Assembly (NCBI GenBank): GCA_028023455.1
Contig: JAQFVV010006199.1
Coordinates: 2,416,001-2,480,000, forward strand
Length of the DNA: 64,000 nucleotides
Source: Epiperipatus broadwayi
Lineage: Eukaryota > Onychophora > Udeonychophora > Euonychophora > Peripatidae
Direction: 5' to 3'
This document shows, piece after piece, positions 35,271 through 47,109 of the stretch (positions are counted from its first letter, which is position 1; each line of letters begins with the position of its first letter). Position numbers and translations under genes: made by a program. The notes below the pieces were generated by a model. That model searched no databases. It was not told where the DNA came from and worked only from the letters and a program-made list of their open reading frames with translations.

Positions 35271-37028
35271 TTTTTATAATACATTCTTTGTATTGCTTAA
35301 TAAAAATTAATAAACTTTTTTGAATATGTTGGATTAATACATTATTCAAGTATGTAGTACATAATACATTCACCAGCTGATTAATCTTTGACAAAGATCT
35401 ATTGCATGTTTTTTCATAATGATTTAACAATTTGTTGATCTTATTTATCTCAAATTAATCTTTTGCTATCCATTCGTGAAATTAGTTATTCTTTATTTTT
35501 TTTTTTTGCTGTGCTTCTATCTCTATTTCAATTTTCTATTATTATTACTTTTTTATTCATTTTTATTATTCTATATTATTTTGTATTTTCCACAGTTTTT
35601 GTTTCCATTTTAAATTCAAAGTCCATGTTTTACATTCACTTGTTAAAATAGAAAAGGAAATAATTAAAATCTTTCTAAATTTATGATTGCATTAAAATGG
35701 AATGGATTTAAAAATAAAGCAAATATTAGATAGTTATTAATAGTTGCTTGTACATTATTATATATCTATGTCCATGTTTAAATAGGAACAGATTACATTA
35801 GTTTAATGATTATTTACTGAAATACATATAAATTAGAACTCAAATATTATGATTCAAAACATTCCACACTATTATTTGCAAAATGCATGCAAGCCCTTTC
35901 ACTTACATTGCATGTCATAAAGCTCATGTTATGTTGATAAATTTTGATTAGAGTAGAATAATATCATCTATTGAATTGCAAATGTATTTTTCAACACGCA
36001 CATATATATGTAGCACAGACCCATTTTTATATGTATCATATGCATACATAAAGATTATAGTATAAACATAATTTTAAAAAATAATGATAATATAGTTATT
36101 AATAATAAATCGAGGGAACACATTTATGCAAGAATAAAAAAAAAATTTACTATACTATATCAATAGCAAAATGTCTGACTTTCATTGCAATTAAATACTT
36201 TCTGGATGATATTCTATTTTTTTTCAATAACTTTTTTGTAAAACTTTTGCATTATTCTTAGAAAACATTATATTACTCAGAATACTGCAAATTAAATTTG
36301 AAAAGGATAATAAAGAAAGAATAAAATATATGTCTTTTCAATATAAATTGAAGAAATTTTATTAAAAAAACATGAACATATAAGGTGCTCTAGGATAGAA
36401 AAACAGCTGTTGATATAAATATGATTGAAGAGATCAGAGAGTGGGAAATGCTTCTCATGTATTATAAAATATATTAAATATACAAACTTCAATATTTTTT
36501 TGTTGTTTATTTATATTTTTGTTTATCTGATTTCATTTTTATTAGGTAGTTTATATTTAAAGTCATATATATTATTACAGCTTTGTAATTATATTTAATA
36601 AATTTGGTTTAATATTAATTATAATGATCAGATGTAAAGGTTTTTGATCTTGGTTTATTTTTTTGTTCAATTTTTAAAATAAAATAAAATTTAAAATTTT
36701 TTAATTTTATGTTTTTTTCCAGAAATTTCTCTATCACTTCTCATTCAATCAAAAACTAGCAATAGCTAATGTGATCAAATAATGTTATCTTGCTGTGCAA
36801 TTAAAGAAAAGTTAGGAGTGGAGCTATTTTTGTTTAGATTTTGAGGATATTGCAATTGAATTTTTTTTTAAAAAAAAAACAACTTCAAGTACATATATTT
36901 GACAAGATTTTTTTTTTTTTATTGTTTCCAAATAAGAACTTAGACAAAAAAAAAATTAAAGGAATTTATTAATAACAAAGTTATAATTTTTTTTTTTTTT
37001 GATAAAATTGTAAAATTATTATATATAT
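35271..37028. other. AT-rich sequence, nothing recognised
   Basis: Many A and T homopolymers. No frame with motif content and no clear repeats. Confidence 0.5.
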
Positions 37029-37035
37029 TGTACCG

Positions 37036-37101
37036 TGTTCGAATATGAGTATTCGAAACACCGGCCTCTTAGGCAGAGAAGAACATACTCGGAGAGTATG
37101 T
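37036..37101. repeat. Two adjacent short palindromes
   Basis: TTCGAATA-tgag-TATTCGAA forms one stem at about 37038-37057. ACATACTC-gga-GAGTATGT forms a perfect 8-bp stem at 37083-37101. The first also resembles inverted GAA/TTC units. Confidence 0.8.
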
Positions 37102-37357
37102 ATGCCCAAATGATAGCTATAAAGTATATAACTAACGTTACATTTCCAGGACATAACTTCTTCTCGACTGTTGAGTTCAACACCAAGTTCAAAGCACTTT
37201 TTTTTTGTTTGTGTATAAACACGGGCGCCAGCTATCTATTCAAGGATGAATAAATAACGCACTTTAAGCAATGGCCACTAACTCAACGCCTAAATCCACA
37301 TCTAGCTCAGTTGTTTGTAATCACTCATAGATTATACTTAATTAGTGGTTAAAAGAC

Positions 37358-37432
37358 TTGATAAAAGGGAATTGATAAAAAGAATTGATAAAAGAATTTG
37401 GTAAAAGAATTGATAAAAAGAATTGACCGACA
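37358..37432 (+). repeat. Short minisatellite, GAATTGATAAAA-type units
   Basis: Variants of a 13-16 bp unit (GGAATTGATAAAAA, GAATTGATAAAA, GAATTTGGTAAAA, GAATTGATAAAAA, GAATTGACC) follow one another about five times. Confidence 0.8.
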
Positions 37433-38182
37433 AATAAAGTTTAATTTTAAAGATAATTTATTAACTAACATTTATTTACTAAATTTAAACATTTTATAAT
37501 TCTAATAAAACACACGCATATTTTAAATTAACATTTCTAAATAGTTTAAATATTCCTATAGATTTAATAACAGAACACTCTAATTTAACTAATAAATATT
37601 GATATAATGATCACGCACATATTAACTCATGCTCACACATAATAATGATAATAAAGGACTACATAGCATTTGAAATTTAATCACACACATATCAATAGTT
37701 CATTTATGTATGATATCGAGTTCATATAATTAGACTCTTGGAGGATTCGCACGAATTAATGAAATGCAATGGCTATTACAGTATAAACGAAAATAAGCAA
37801 ATGTTTTACCTAGGATTTTGAACGTAGATTTAACACTTTGTTTTCTTCTTGTTTGTTGTTTCTTCCAGTATGAATGCTTCCAGCCGGCTGGGACGTTTCC
37901 TTGCTGAGTTTCCTGATTTTCACGATTATTACTATCGGAGACAATTAGATACTGACGGAGATTTTCTAAGATGTTAAGCTGACATTATTTCACGGGCAGA
38001 TCTGCTGTTTTCTCGGACATCTGGGCTGGAGATAAACGTGTGTTCCAAAATATTCTCAGCACTGCATTTTGTTTCTTAACTGACTCAATTAATTTCCGAA
38101 CTGCACTCTCTCAATAATTTTGTGAACTGATTGTCTCAACTCAATTAATTTGTGGAATGAATTACTGTCCGATAAAAAAGGT

Positions 38183-38191
38183 CTATTTATA
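38183..38191 (-). promoter_or_regulatory. TATA box on the minus strand
   Basis: TATAAATAG read on the minus strand lies in CpG-retaining sequence, with a start site expected near 38155-38160. It supports transcription leftwards from this block, whether from an LTR or a host promoter. Confidence 0.4.
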
Positions 38192-38599
38192 CCTGTGCCT
38201 TGTTGTCTTTCTGATATCTCCGGCAAAGATCTGTTGTCGAATTGATAATCATTTGATAAACGTGTTTTGAAAGATTGCTTAATTAGTAATAGCCATGCAA
38301 AAACGTATTGTTTTATATTAATTAATATCTAATAGCCATTGCCGCATTTTTTAATGATAATCTTCTTTAACTTTCACATACATTTTATATATTTACAAAT
38401 GTACATATATACGCACATATATTTTTAATACAATTTACTATTTAGTTTTAACATTATTTTTTCTTTAATTAAAATTGAATGAAAAGAGATTTGCATGTTT
38501 TAACTTTTCCAAATTATATTTTTACGAATACTAAAAAAAAAACTATTTAATTCTTATCTTTTTCGAAAACAAGCTGCAATAAATTCTTCAACATTTAAT

Positions 38600-41500
38600 T
38601 TTATGTTTTTCTTTTATGAAAGATTACTTTAATAATAATTTTAGATAAAAATTATATGTGCCTATATCAATATAGGTACAATATATATATTGTAACCTAT
38701 CCATGGTACAAATGGATCCTGTCTTTAGCCTAGCTCAGATATTAAACTATAAATTATATAAAAACATTAATTTATGAGACTCAACAACTGACTATAAATA
38801 TCTGTTATATAATATGTAAGATAGATTTAAGAGACGATTACAATAGAGTGGTTTTAACATTGAAAAAGTATATAAAATATACTTTCCAATGGCATAACTA
38901 TTGTAAAAATCTTCCAACTCTTATTTTGTTATATTCCTAGGAAAATTTCCTCAATAAACAATGACATATATAATCTTTCATTGAAAATAATGTTTATTTT
39001 CCTTTTATTTATCTAATCAATTACATAAAAAATAATGAAATCCAATATATTCTAAAATACTTTATAATAAATATTACTACCTTATGTATATCTCGAGGTC
39101 ATCAATTATTCTTTTATAATAAAATAACAATCCATTTAAGATAATTGAATAATAAGAGGGATTTTACTAAGTTCCAACCATCTTAATAATAACCACACAT
39201 AACATTTACAAGTTCAAATGAGATCATTTTTTTAAAATCAGCATATCTTCAACAACTATAATATAAGAAATCAACTTATTGTTTTCTACCATATTTTACA
39301 ACAATTAACTTATTTATAAATTAGAAACACTAATTATAAAAATGAACCACATTTATGATTATCAGAAACTATACCCGTTAATCAAAACAACTTTCCCCTC
39401 TTTAATCGTTTCAGTAAATTACTTAATCAACTTACACTGTTTTAAATTTCATCATAAGCCAAAATATAAACTAGCTGAAGTATCCCCATCACAATCTCTT
39501 GTCCAACTTCGTATACCATCTTAAATTTATTCTAAGAATGAATTCAAATTAATTTTAAAATAAAATAATGTGACTTTGAAGATATAACTATTTCCAGTTA
39601 AAATATGATACTCTTAAATAATATCACTTAAGTAGTTATAATTTAATTTAATAAAGAATTTATGAAGCTTTTTTTTCTCTTTATAATATTCCCATAATTT
39701 ATGTACTTTGATATGACAGTGTGATGAAATAATTCGGAGTAGAAACATAGCCATTAGTCTACATTTATATCAAAATATTTGTTTATTTAAACAAATAATA
39801 ATCAATAACAAACTTTTAACTATTACATATCATACTAAAGTATAAACACATATAATATTATTAACATCTTTGTACAATTATGTACATTAATGAGAACAAT
39901 ACCTTGCTTACATATACTGCTTTGAAAATGAACTTTTAAATTACATAAGTATTTTATTCTAATCTCAAATTGGTTATTGTTAACATATTTGAAATTTCTT
40001 TCTTGCTATGATTTTATAATGTTTATCAGTTTTGAATATGGGTTCAATTTTTCAGTTCTTTCTATTGAATACACAATATATTATTCTTTTTACTTCCATC
40101 CAATACAATTCTTTCATAAATTTTCATATTCTGTGTGCATATAAATTCTATTAATAATTATACCTAAACTTTACAGTTATGTTATTGGTTTTTATAATAT
40201 AAAATTTATAGGATTAAAATAATTAATGGAACCAAGATTAAACTGTTCCTTGATAATCATTCGTTCCATTCATCCTTTTTATTTTCATCACTGATCTCAC
40301 TTTCCTTCCATATGGTATCAATTTTAAAAAAAATATTTAAATATTATAATATTTGTTTTGCATTTACTTCAATTTCATATCAAACAACTTTCTATGCCTT
40401 AGACAAGATATTATAAACTTTTGTAAAATACAACCAACTATATTTGATGCTTACCTTACTTTTCTTTACTATCTAAAAATTCCGTAGATAAGAAACTGAT
40501 TTTAGGACATTAAAATACGATAAATATGAAATGGAAGTCTCCTTTTTCTTTTAAATAAGATGTGCTCTCATGGCAAGTAGTCATTTTCTCTTAATGATGC
40601 TACTTTAATACATTAAGCTTTTATAGATCTTAACATCTCTATTTATGGAAATTCCTCACATCATTATGGCTTAAAACTACATATATGGGTGTCACCTAGA
40701 CTAATCTCATTATGTTATTTCTATCAGTTCTTCACGAATGTATAACTTACTGTTTATTTTATTACATTAAACTGAGATCAAAATTCTTTAGCCACTTTTA
40801 TCATTCATACACTTAATTCTTTCATATTGCTCTTTAAAATTTCATTATCACACACATATATATTTATTATTATAACTACTGTCTCTCAGTTCTTTATCAC
40901 GACAGTTTGATTATTAATTATTCCATACTTTAACATATAATAAATGAATTTAAATAATAGAAACTCAAAAGTATTGTTTTAGCCCCATTTTCGATTTTCT
41001 CTTTCCTTCATAAATATTATGTTTTATCCTAAGCATAACTTTTAAAGTTATTAATTTAAAACAATTATTAAAATATAATACATATTAATAAATCAAATCA
41101 TTTAACTTAACTAATTTAATATTAAAATATTTAATTTTAATATTTAATATTGTTGGCAATTGTATTTAAAATAATATCAAAAGAAAAAAAATGGTTGTTT
41201 TATTTATTTATTTTCTTTCTTCTTCCTTGGGATATATTTCAATATGATATTTAATACTTTCTTGCAAATTATTTCTTTGAACTACCAAACATTTAAAATA
41301 ATCAATAACTATAATAAAATGAAATCTTTCACGGTAAGATGTTCTTGACGTGATTTTCCATATTTGCATGCCGGAATTCTTTTTTTTTTTTTTTAACTAT
41401 ACAGAACTATTATAAAAGTTAATGAGATCTGTAATTAAACAACCAAGTCAAACATATATCTAAATGTTGGTCTCCTCATTATAATTATTAATTATCTGCA

Positions 41501-42655
41501 GTACTGATCAATAAATCATTTTCACTCAAATCTTTTTTTTTCATCCCTATGTTTTATATAAGAATTTCTTTTTCTTATGATAAACATAAATAAATTCCTT
41601 GAAATTAAGTCTCTTGTAATATAATTTTTGATTTATTTAACAGACTTAAGTTTAATATCTCTTCATTGAATTCTCCTTCTTTTAACATTTCTTAATTTAA
41701 TAAAAAATTATAATGGCCAAATAGAGGACTTATCTTGATTATAAACTTGTATTTAAACTAATTAAGAATAAATATTTATTATTCTATTTGTTTGATTAAA
41801 ATTAATGTTGCTTTATAAAACTTACAAATGTTCATTCTTAAATATTAATCTTGTATGCTTAATTTGAATAGTACAAGTTACTTTGATTGACAACACTAAT
41901 TATTTTCTTTAACCTTTCATCTCAATTATATCTTATATTAAAGATCTATAAATTCTCTTCCCTAATTCATGAATGTTAATACTTTTTATCTTAGTTTGGT
42001 TCATCTTATTAGTCAAACTATTACATAAACTTTTCACTAAAGCAGAGATAAAGTGAAAATATTTTCTTACATGACTGATTGTCCACTTTTTAATTATTTG
42101 TGATGGAGTACTTTTATCCTTTACCATTTTTCCATTCATAATAATAATATATACTGGCATTTTTTTTTCCTTATTAGCACTTTAAAATTGTAGGTTGACT
42201 TCCCAGATTGTAACCGGTGACACTGACTAAGAAATTACTTTAAGTTACTCTACCATCTTGTTAAACTTCTATAAAGCATTTTATATTTATATCCTTAAGA
42301 TTAATTGACTTATATAACTGTTTTATAAAATAAAATATTTTTATAATTTGATGAATTTTACAAATATTTTATATAACAATTTACTTAGTGATTTCTTCCC
42401 TCCTCTGATCATCTGCTAATTTTATTAATATCCCTCAAACATGACATGGAAAACAATTACTTAAATGTCACTGATTTAACTTATTTTAAAATTTAGCACA
42501 CACACACAAAATTTTAAAACTGATAAAATTTAAGCAATGTTTTAATTGAAATTTAAAATACTTTATTTACTCAGCTTCACAGAAATATTTTACTAAAAAT
42601 ATTTAAGTAATGATAATTTTAAAAGTATATTATTATTAAAATTACATAACTAATA
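38600..42655. other. Long C-over-G skewed stretch, possibly an old minus-strand element
   Basis: Over about 4 kb the plus strand has two to five times more C than G (by eye, 40261-40320 has about 17 C and 4 G; 40801-40860 about 13 and 1). The minus-strand LINE cluster at 2.3-7.1 kb shows the same skew. A 75-codon minus frame at 41933-42160 and a plus frame at 39342-39524 carry no motif I can name. This could be a badly decayed element or a replication or transcription strand bias. Confidence 0.35.
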
Positions 42656-42859
42656 TATAATTGTTTAATGGAGAAGATATAAATTAATATTAAAGTTTAT
42701 AGGCTTAATGTTTTCGAGGATCCATGCCTCATATTCATAGCCATCATAATATAACATACATTTTATGATGGCTATGAATATGAGGCATGGATCCTCGAAA
42801 ACGTTAAGCCTATAAGCTTTAATATTAATTTATATCTTCTTCTCCATTAAACAATTATA
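42656..42859. repeat. 204-bp near-perfect palindrome (foldback or MITE)
   Basis: Arms of about 95 bp (TATAATTGTTTAATGGAG... to ...CCATCATAA, and the inverse) surround a loop of roughly 12 bp. Only a few mismatches are visible (for example TTAATGTTTTCGAGG against AACGTTAAG). Such identity suggests a recent insertion or gene conversion between arms. No open frame is present. Target duplication is unclear; the outermost bases are TATA-like. Confidence 0.9.
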
Positions 42860-43891
42860 AATAAGTGTTTTTTGTTTACATAATAGTGAGAAGTAAAACT
42901 ATATTTATAACTAATATATAAAACGAAAACAATTACGTATAAAAATGTGTATTTATTATCTCTCCTAAATTCTCTACTAAAGGCCATATATTATTACTAG
43001 TGCCGGTTATATTTTAAAAATTTAAAATTTTAGACTATTATACATATCTTACATACTCCATTAGCACAATGAATCAGTTGAAAGGTTACAGTATATTATT
43101 TATTATCTATAAGTAGAATTCTTGAAAATTTAATTATAAAGAAAATTAATCAATAAAAAACAAATTAATTTTATTTTTTCATTGTTTCAGTTATTTTTTT
43201 ATTATTATTTATTTATACAAATTAAATATATTTATACAAAATGCCATTCTTCTCATTAATTTCTAGTTGGACTTTTATATAGAAATTGTCATAAGTAATT
43301 TATATATTTAGGTTCTTTAAATATAATGTATTTATAGAAATCATAATAACAAAACAATTACATTTCAGTAATATATTGATTATACATAATAAAATATCAA
43401 TTGCATCTTATTATGTAAATATATACATTACTCTGTACTAAACTACTGCATTTCCATTTTGTTAAATATACTTTTTAATTTGATGTTTTATTTTTCTTAT
43501 TTTAATTCAGAAAGTAAATTATTGAATAATTTAAGAACAATGATTTCTTATCTGAATTTCATATTTCTTACAATATTTCAATTTTTTTTTTATAGATTCA
43601 TTTCAAATAATTGGAGATTTTTTTGAAACTATTATAATTTTTTTTATAATCATAAAATTGTTTAATATGAGTTTTTTTGAAAGTATTATCAATTTTTTTT
43701 CTTCTTTAATTATATATTCAAGATTTTTATAGCAGATTTTTATTTTTATGAACATATTTATTTAAGTTAAAAGCTCCATTTTATTATTTATTCAGGTAAA
43801 ATTTTGAAATTAAAAGTTAATATACTTTTATCAGATGGATTCCCTTCAAATTTTATGTGTCTTAGAAATCGATGGCAATGCAACAGGACAA
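42860..43891. other. AT-rich sequence, nothing recognised
   Basis: No motif-bearing frame or repeat beyond homopolymers. Confidence 0.5.
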
Positions 43892-43899
43892 TAAAATGT
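43892..43899 (+). repeat. Left 8-bp target duplication of the Merlin element
   Basis: TAAAATGT here corresponds to TAAAATAT at 45728-45735, seven of eight bases. Merlin elements make 8-9 bp duplications. Confidence 0.7.
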
Positions 43900-45727
43900 G
43901 GTACTAGTATCAGCGAAGGTACCATTCGCTGGATGTTGCTGTAACCACAAACAGTGAAATATACCATTTATGAAGCAGAAATATCACCTGTGTGTTATGC
44001 TAATTTCTCATATTTCACACTCTTGGTAAAGCACCCTGTTGTAAAATTATCCTATTAGTCGGTATTGAGCCTGTGCTATTGTATAATTTGACAGTGTGGA
44101 GATTTGAAGTGAATGTAACATTTGAAATGTTATTTTAAAAATGTTTGTATTACATTAAAATGATGTAGTATTATGTCCTCAAAATTGTCAAACCAGTGCA
44201 ATCTTGAGGAAGTGAATTTGGAAGAGTAAGTTTGGTCGTAAATATGAATTCTTCTGTAGTCATGTTATTCGCAGGATATTGGCAAGAATAACAAAATGAC
44301 AGAATTGGCAAGGTAAGTTTTTAAGTTGTGTGAACTGCCGTGTACAGAACAGGGTGCTTCCCGAGAGCAAGAACTGTGTTTGTGGCCAATCCATGACACT
44401 GAAAAGCAAGCTGAACTATCGTTTTGAGTGTAAGTCGAGATCCTGTCATTGAAAGTGTTCGGTTCAGAATGGAACATGGTTCGAGAGTTCACAACTGGAT
44501 TTTTGTAAAGTTCTGCAGATTGTCTATCACTAGAGCCGTGATGAGCTGACTGCAGAACATGTGGAAGAATTGGATATGTCCAGAGCCTCCCTGCTAAGCT
44601 GGATCTTCGGTCTGTGAGCTTTTTCAGAAAATTCTTGTGTCTTGGCCTTGCCATCAGATCGGAGGGCCAGGTTTGATCGTAGAGGCAGATGAGACCTTGT
44701 TCACGCACCACAAGAATCACCAGGGTAGGATGCTACCACAGTAATGGATATTCTGTAGAATGTGTCGGGAGACAGGCAAATGTTTTGCCATCACTGTTCT
44801 CTCACGCTCTGCGCCAATCCTTCTGCAATCTATACGCAACATCAAAGCAGGGTCCAATGTCTATTCTGATTGCTGGAAGGTGTACTGCACATCAGATTTC
44901 GAAATTCGGTTTTCATCACCTCAAAGTTAACTATTGCTACAATTTTTTAGACCTCTCTACAGGCGCCCATACACAAAACATTGAGAAGCTATGGGGTCAT
45001 TGAAGTGGCAGAATAAGTAACATCGAGGCACTGTCAGGTCATTAGTTGATGACTACCTGGCAGAATTCATGTGGCGGCATCTACACCATTGATAAGATCT
45101 CTTCCTATGTGTTAAAATACATGAGTTTCGGTTCTAAGTAATTACTACTTTACATTGTTTTATTTTTTTGGTTAGCCAGTTTTGTTTTATATTAGCGTTC
45201 TAAGTAAGTAATTTATTTATTTTGAAAATATTTTTTCTTAAGCCAAAAATCTGCCAAATACACTGTAAACATTACTTTTTGTATGTTTAATAAAAAAAAA
45301 ATGTTTCCAATCGATGCAACTCCTTGTTGTATTATTTATGTTAAGTGGCCAAAAAAAAAAGAAAAAAGAAATATGTCTTAAAACAAGATGTTGTTAAATT
45401 CATCAGTTAGTTTTGAAAAACAATACTGTAAGAAAAAAGACATTTTATATTATTTACTTATTTAAAATTTATGAAAAGTTACTTATTTAATAAGGTCAGT
45501 TAGTTCTTAAAAGGTCTAATAAAAAAGTCTTTTACTATTTACTTTTTTAAAAAAGGTCAATTATTTCTTTAAAAAAAAATTGTTTTTTATAAAAAAAAAA
45601 AGATGTTTATTTATTTATTAAAAAAAATCAGTTCTTAAAAGGTCACGGTCAGGTAACGTTATATTTAAGTGTTTTTGAGTAGCAACAGCACCATCCAGTG
45701 AACAGTACCGTCGTTGTTACTAGTACC
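43900..45727 (+). mobile_element. Merlin-superfamily DNA transposon, 1.83 kb
   Basis: Terminal inverted repeats of about 48 bp bound the element. The left end GGTACTAGTATCAGCGAAGG... matches the inverse of the right end (GGTACTAGTAACAACGACGG...) through CTGGATG(T/G)TGCTGT, with about ten mismatches. An 8-bp near-identical duplication lies immediately outside. The interior carries the relic of an IS1595/ISXO2-type DDE transposase, so superfamily, termini and duplication length agree. After the coding part the 3' region (45150-45640) is AT-rich with repeated AAAAGGTC and TTAGTT patterns. Confidence 0.88.
44180..45115 (+). pseudogene. Merlin transposase pseudogene (DDE, IS1595-like)
   Basis: The plus strand retains a recognisable DDE transposase of the IS1595/ISXO2 type, which cuts and rejoins the element's ends. 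V-E-A-D-E-T with the first catalytic Asp is at about 44676-44694. It is followed by HHKNHQGRMLPQ, a CRETGKCFAITV strand near 44765-44800 and KAGSNVYSDCWKVY with the second Asp near 44850-44890. GFHHLKVNYCYNF is near 44911-44950, and THTQN-like A-H-T-Q-N-I-E-K-L-W with the catalytic Glu is at about 44966-44996. WQNK...HRGT and DDYLAEFMWRHL close it near 45010-45090. In-frame stops (one after MLPQ) and frameshifts near 44895 and 44998 break it. The upstream part near 44330-44480 (CTEQGASREQELCLW) is more decayed. The copy cannot make active enzyme. Confidence 0.85.
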
Positions 45728-45735
45728 TAAAATAT
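45728..45735 (+). repeat. Right 8-bp target duplication of the Merlin element
   Basis: TAAAATAT abuts the right terminus and differs in one base from 43892-43899. Confidence 0.7.
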
Positions 45736-46347
45736 TTCAGGCTAATGCCCTCCTTTGTTTACTATACAGATATTGGTGGACCAAATTTCAAATACATTGA
45801 TATTCTATAAGTTTTCAGTGATGCAAGTGAAAGGGCTGTATATACATTTAAAAAAACAAACAAACTAAAAAGTATTTTAGCAATCATTTAAAGTAGAAAT
45901 AAAAATTGATATTGATTTCTCTTTTGATTGTAAAAGTTTCTGTTTTAAAAAAATAATATATAAAATTTTATTTTATTTTGATTAACAAAAGTTTATTTTT
46001 TTAAATGCCTTTTTTCATAAGCAAAACAATATTCTAAACAATCTTTAATGAATCTGATTTTCTTTTCAAGAATTAAGCAGACAGCTATGTAGTTATAATC
46101 TCATTTGAAATTTCCAATTGGAATAATTGCAAAAATTATCCAAATACTAAAAATTTAAATTAATTTATATGTAAACATGTTTTTTAATAAATCCTTTTAT
46201 TTACCGTGCGAATACTAAAAACTTAATAATACATATAAAAAATATTTTATAATAAATGCTTGTATTTATTGTGGTCTAAAAAGCCCCAAAATAATTATTT
46301 CTTCAATCACAATTGGGGTTTTTGTATTTAACTTGAAATAAAATCAC
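45736..46347. other. AT-rich sequence, nothing recognised
   Basis: No motifs or repeats of note. Confidence 0.5.
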
Positions 46348-46426
46348 TGGGTGTCCAAAAATTAATTAATCCAGTCACTACTTTTTTATAACAAGGAATT
46401 GAATTAATTAATTTCTGGACACCCCA
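46348..46426. mobile_element. 79-bp palindromic MITE remnant
   Basis: TGGGTGTCCAAAAATTAATTAAT at one end matches the inverse of ATTAATTAATTTCTGGACACCCCA at the other, with about 24 bp per arm. The GTGTCCA(A/G)AAATTAAT termini resemble Tc1/mariner-type ends. A TA duplication is not evident. Confidence 0.65.
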
Positions 46427-46535
46427 CAAACTCCCAATAGTAAATGAAAAAAAACAATTATTTTTTGACTTTTTAATTACTAGTAAATAATAGCATTTAT
46501 TTTAAAATATTTTTATATAATTTTTTTTTATTTGA

Positions 46536-47109
46536 TTAATTATTTTCTGCAATTTTGTCTACTAATATTAGAAAAACTGGCAAGACCTTAAAGTATTTAG
46601 TATTTAATAAAGATTCACACAAAGATTGATATATAACAATAATAATATTTAAAGAAAAAATATTTTCAATTTTGTAAAATATTGCTACAAAATATCTAAA
46701 TTTATTTATTAGAATGTTAATACAGTGTTTCCAAGACATTTTTGTATTATCAATTATTATTCCAAGATATCAATATATTGTGCTTATTTTACTTTTATGT
46801 ATTATTATCATGTATGTAATCATGTAAATGTAAGTATATGTATCACTATTTTTATATTTCATGTGGAGAGAACATATTGCCATAAATTTTGTTTTTTCTT
46901 CATTTATATAAATTCATTTGGCATAGCATTATAAGATAATTTTGTTCAAGCTTTTTTAATATTTTCTAATTGCAATATCATTATTGTTATTTACATTCAT
47001 AAAACAGTATCATCTGCATATTGATATATTGATTCTTTGAAATTAATATTTCCCAAGTCATTTATGAATAACATATTAACTATAGAACCATGAGGAACTC
47101 CATATATAT
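46536..47109 (-). pseudogene. LINE reverse transcriptase, 3' part (split by an LTR element)
   Basis: On the minus strand this starts at the retrotransposon boundary with YGVPHGSIVNMLFINDL (block B, about 47058-47105) and YQYADDTVL (catalytic Y-A-D-D, about 47005-47030). The thumb region follows near 46735-46790 with a YIDILE-like Y-L-G counterpart. A 67-codon frame at 46536-46739 (MSWKHCINILINKFRYF...) then ends near KVLPVFLILVDKIAEN. This is the connection region of a CR1/Jockey-type LINE. The 5' part of the same copy resumes on the far side of the LTR retrotransposon at 52745. Frameshifts and stops make it inactive. Confidence 0.82.
47106..47109 (+). repeat. Left 4-bp target duplication of the LTR element
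   Basis: ATAT precedes the 5' LTR and follows the 3' LTR at 52741-52744. Removing the element and one copy joins the two halves of the interrupted LINE frame in register. Confidence 0.75.

Larger units (their letters stand above)
37029..38407 (-). other. CpG-retaining block: solo LTR or minus-strand promoter and first exon
   Basis: The block stands out from its surroundings by base composition and CpG content. It starts TGTACCGTG and could end AAATGTACA at 38407. These would be TGTA...TACA termini of a 1.38-kb LTR, with TATAT on both sides as a possible 5-bp target duplication, but TATAT is common here. On the minus strand there is a TATA box (TATAAATAG at 38183-38191), about 345 nt of mixed-composition sequence and a splice-donor-like CTAG/GTAAAAC at 37810/37809. 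Near its low-coordinate end are two tight palindromes (37034-37060 and 37083-37101). No matching second LTR or internal region is in the window. Solo LTR and host promoter both remain open. Confidence 0.4.

Noticed and set aside
44265-44720. 151-codon minus-strand open frame
   Set aside because: It lies antisense to the Merlin transposase relic, whose plus-strand reading has ordered conserved motifs; the minus frame is a shadow.
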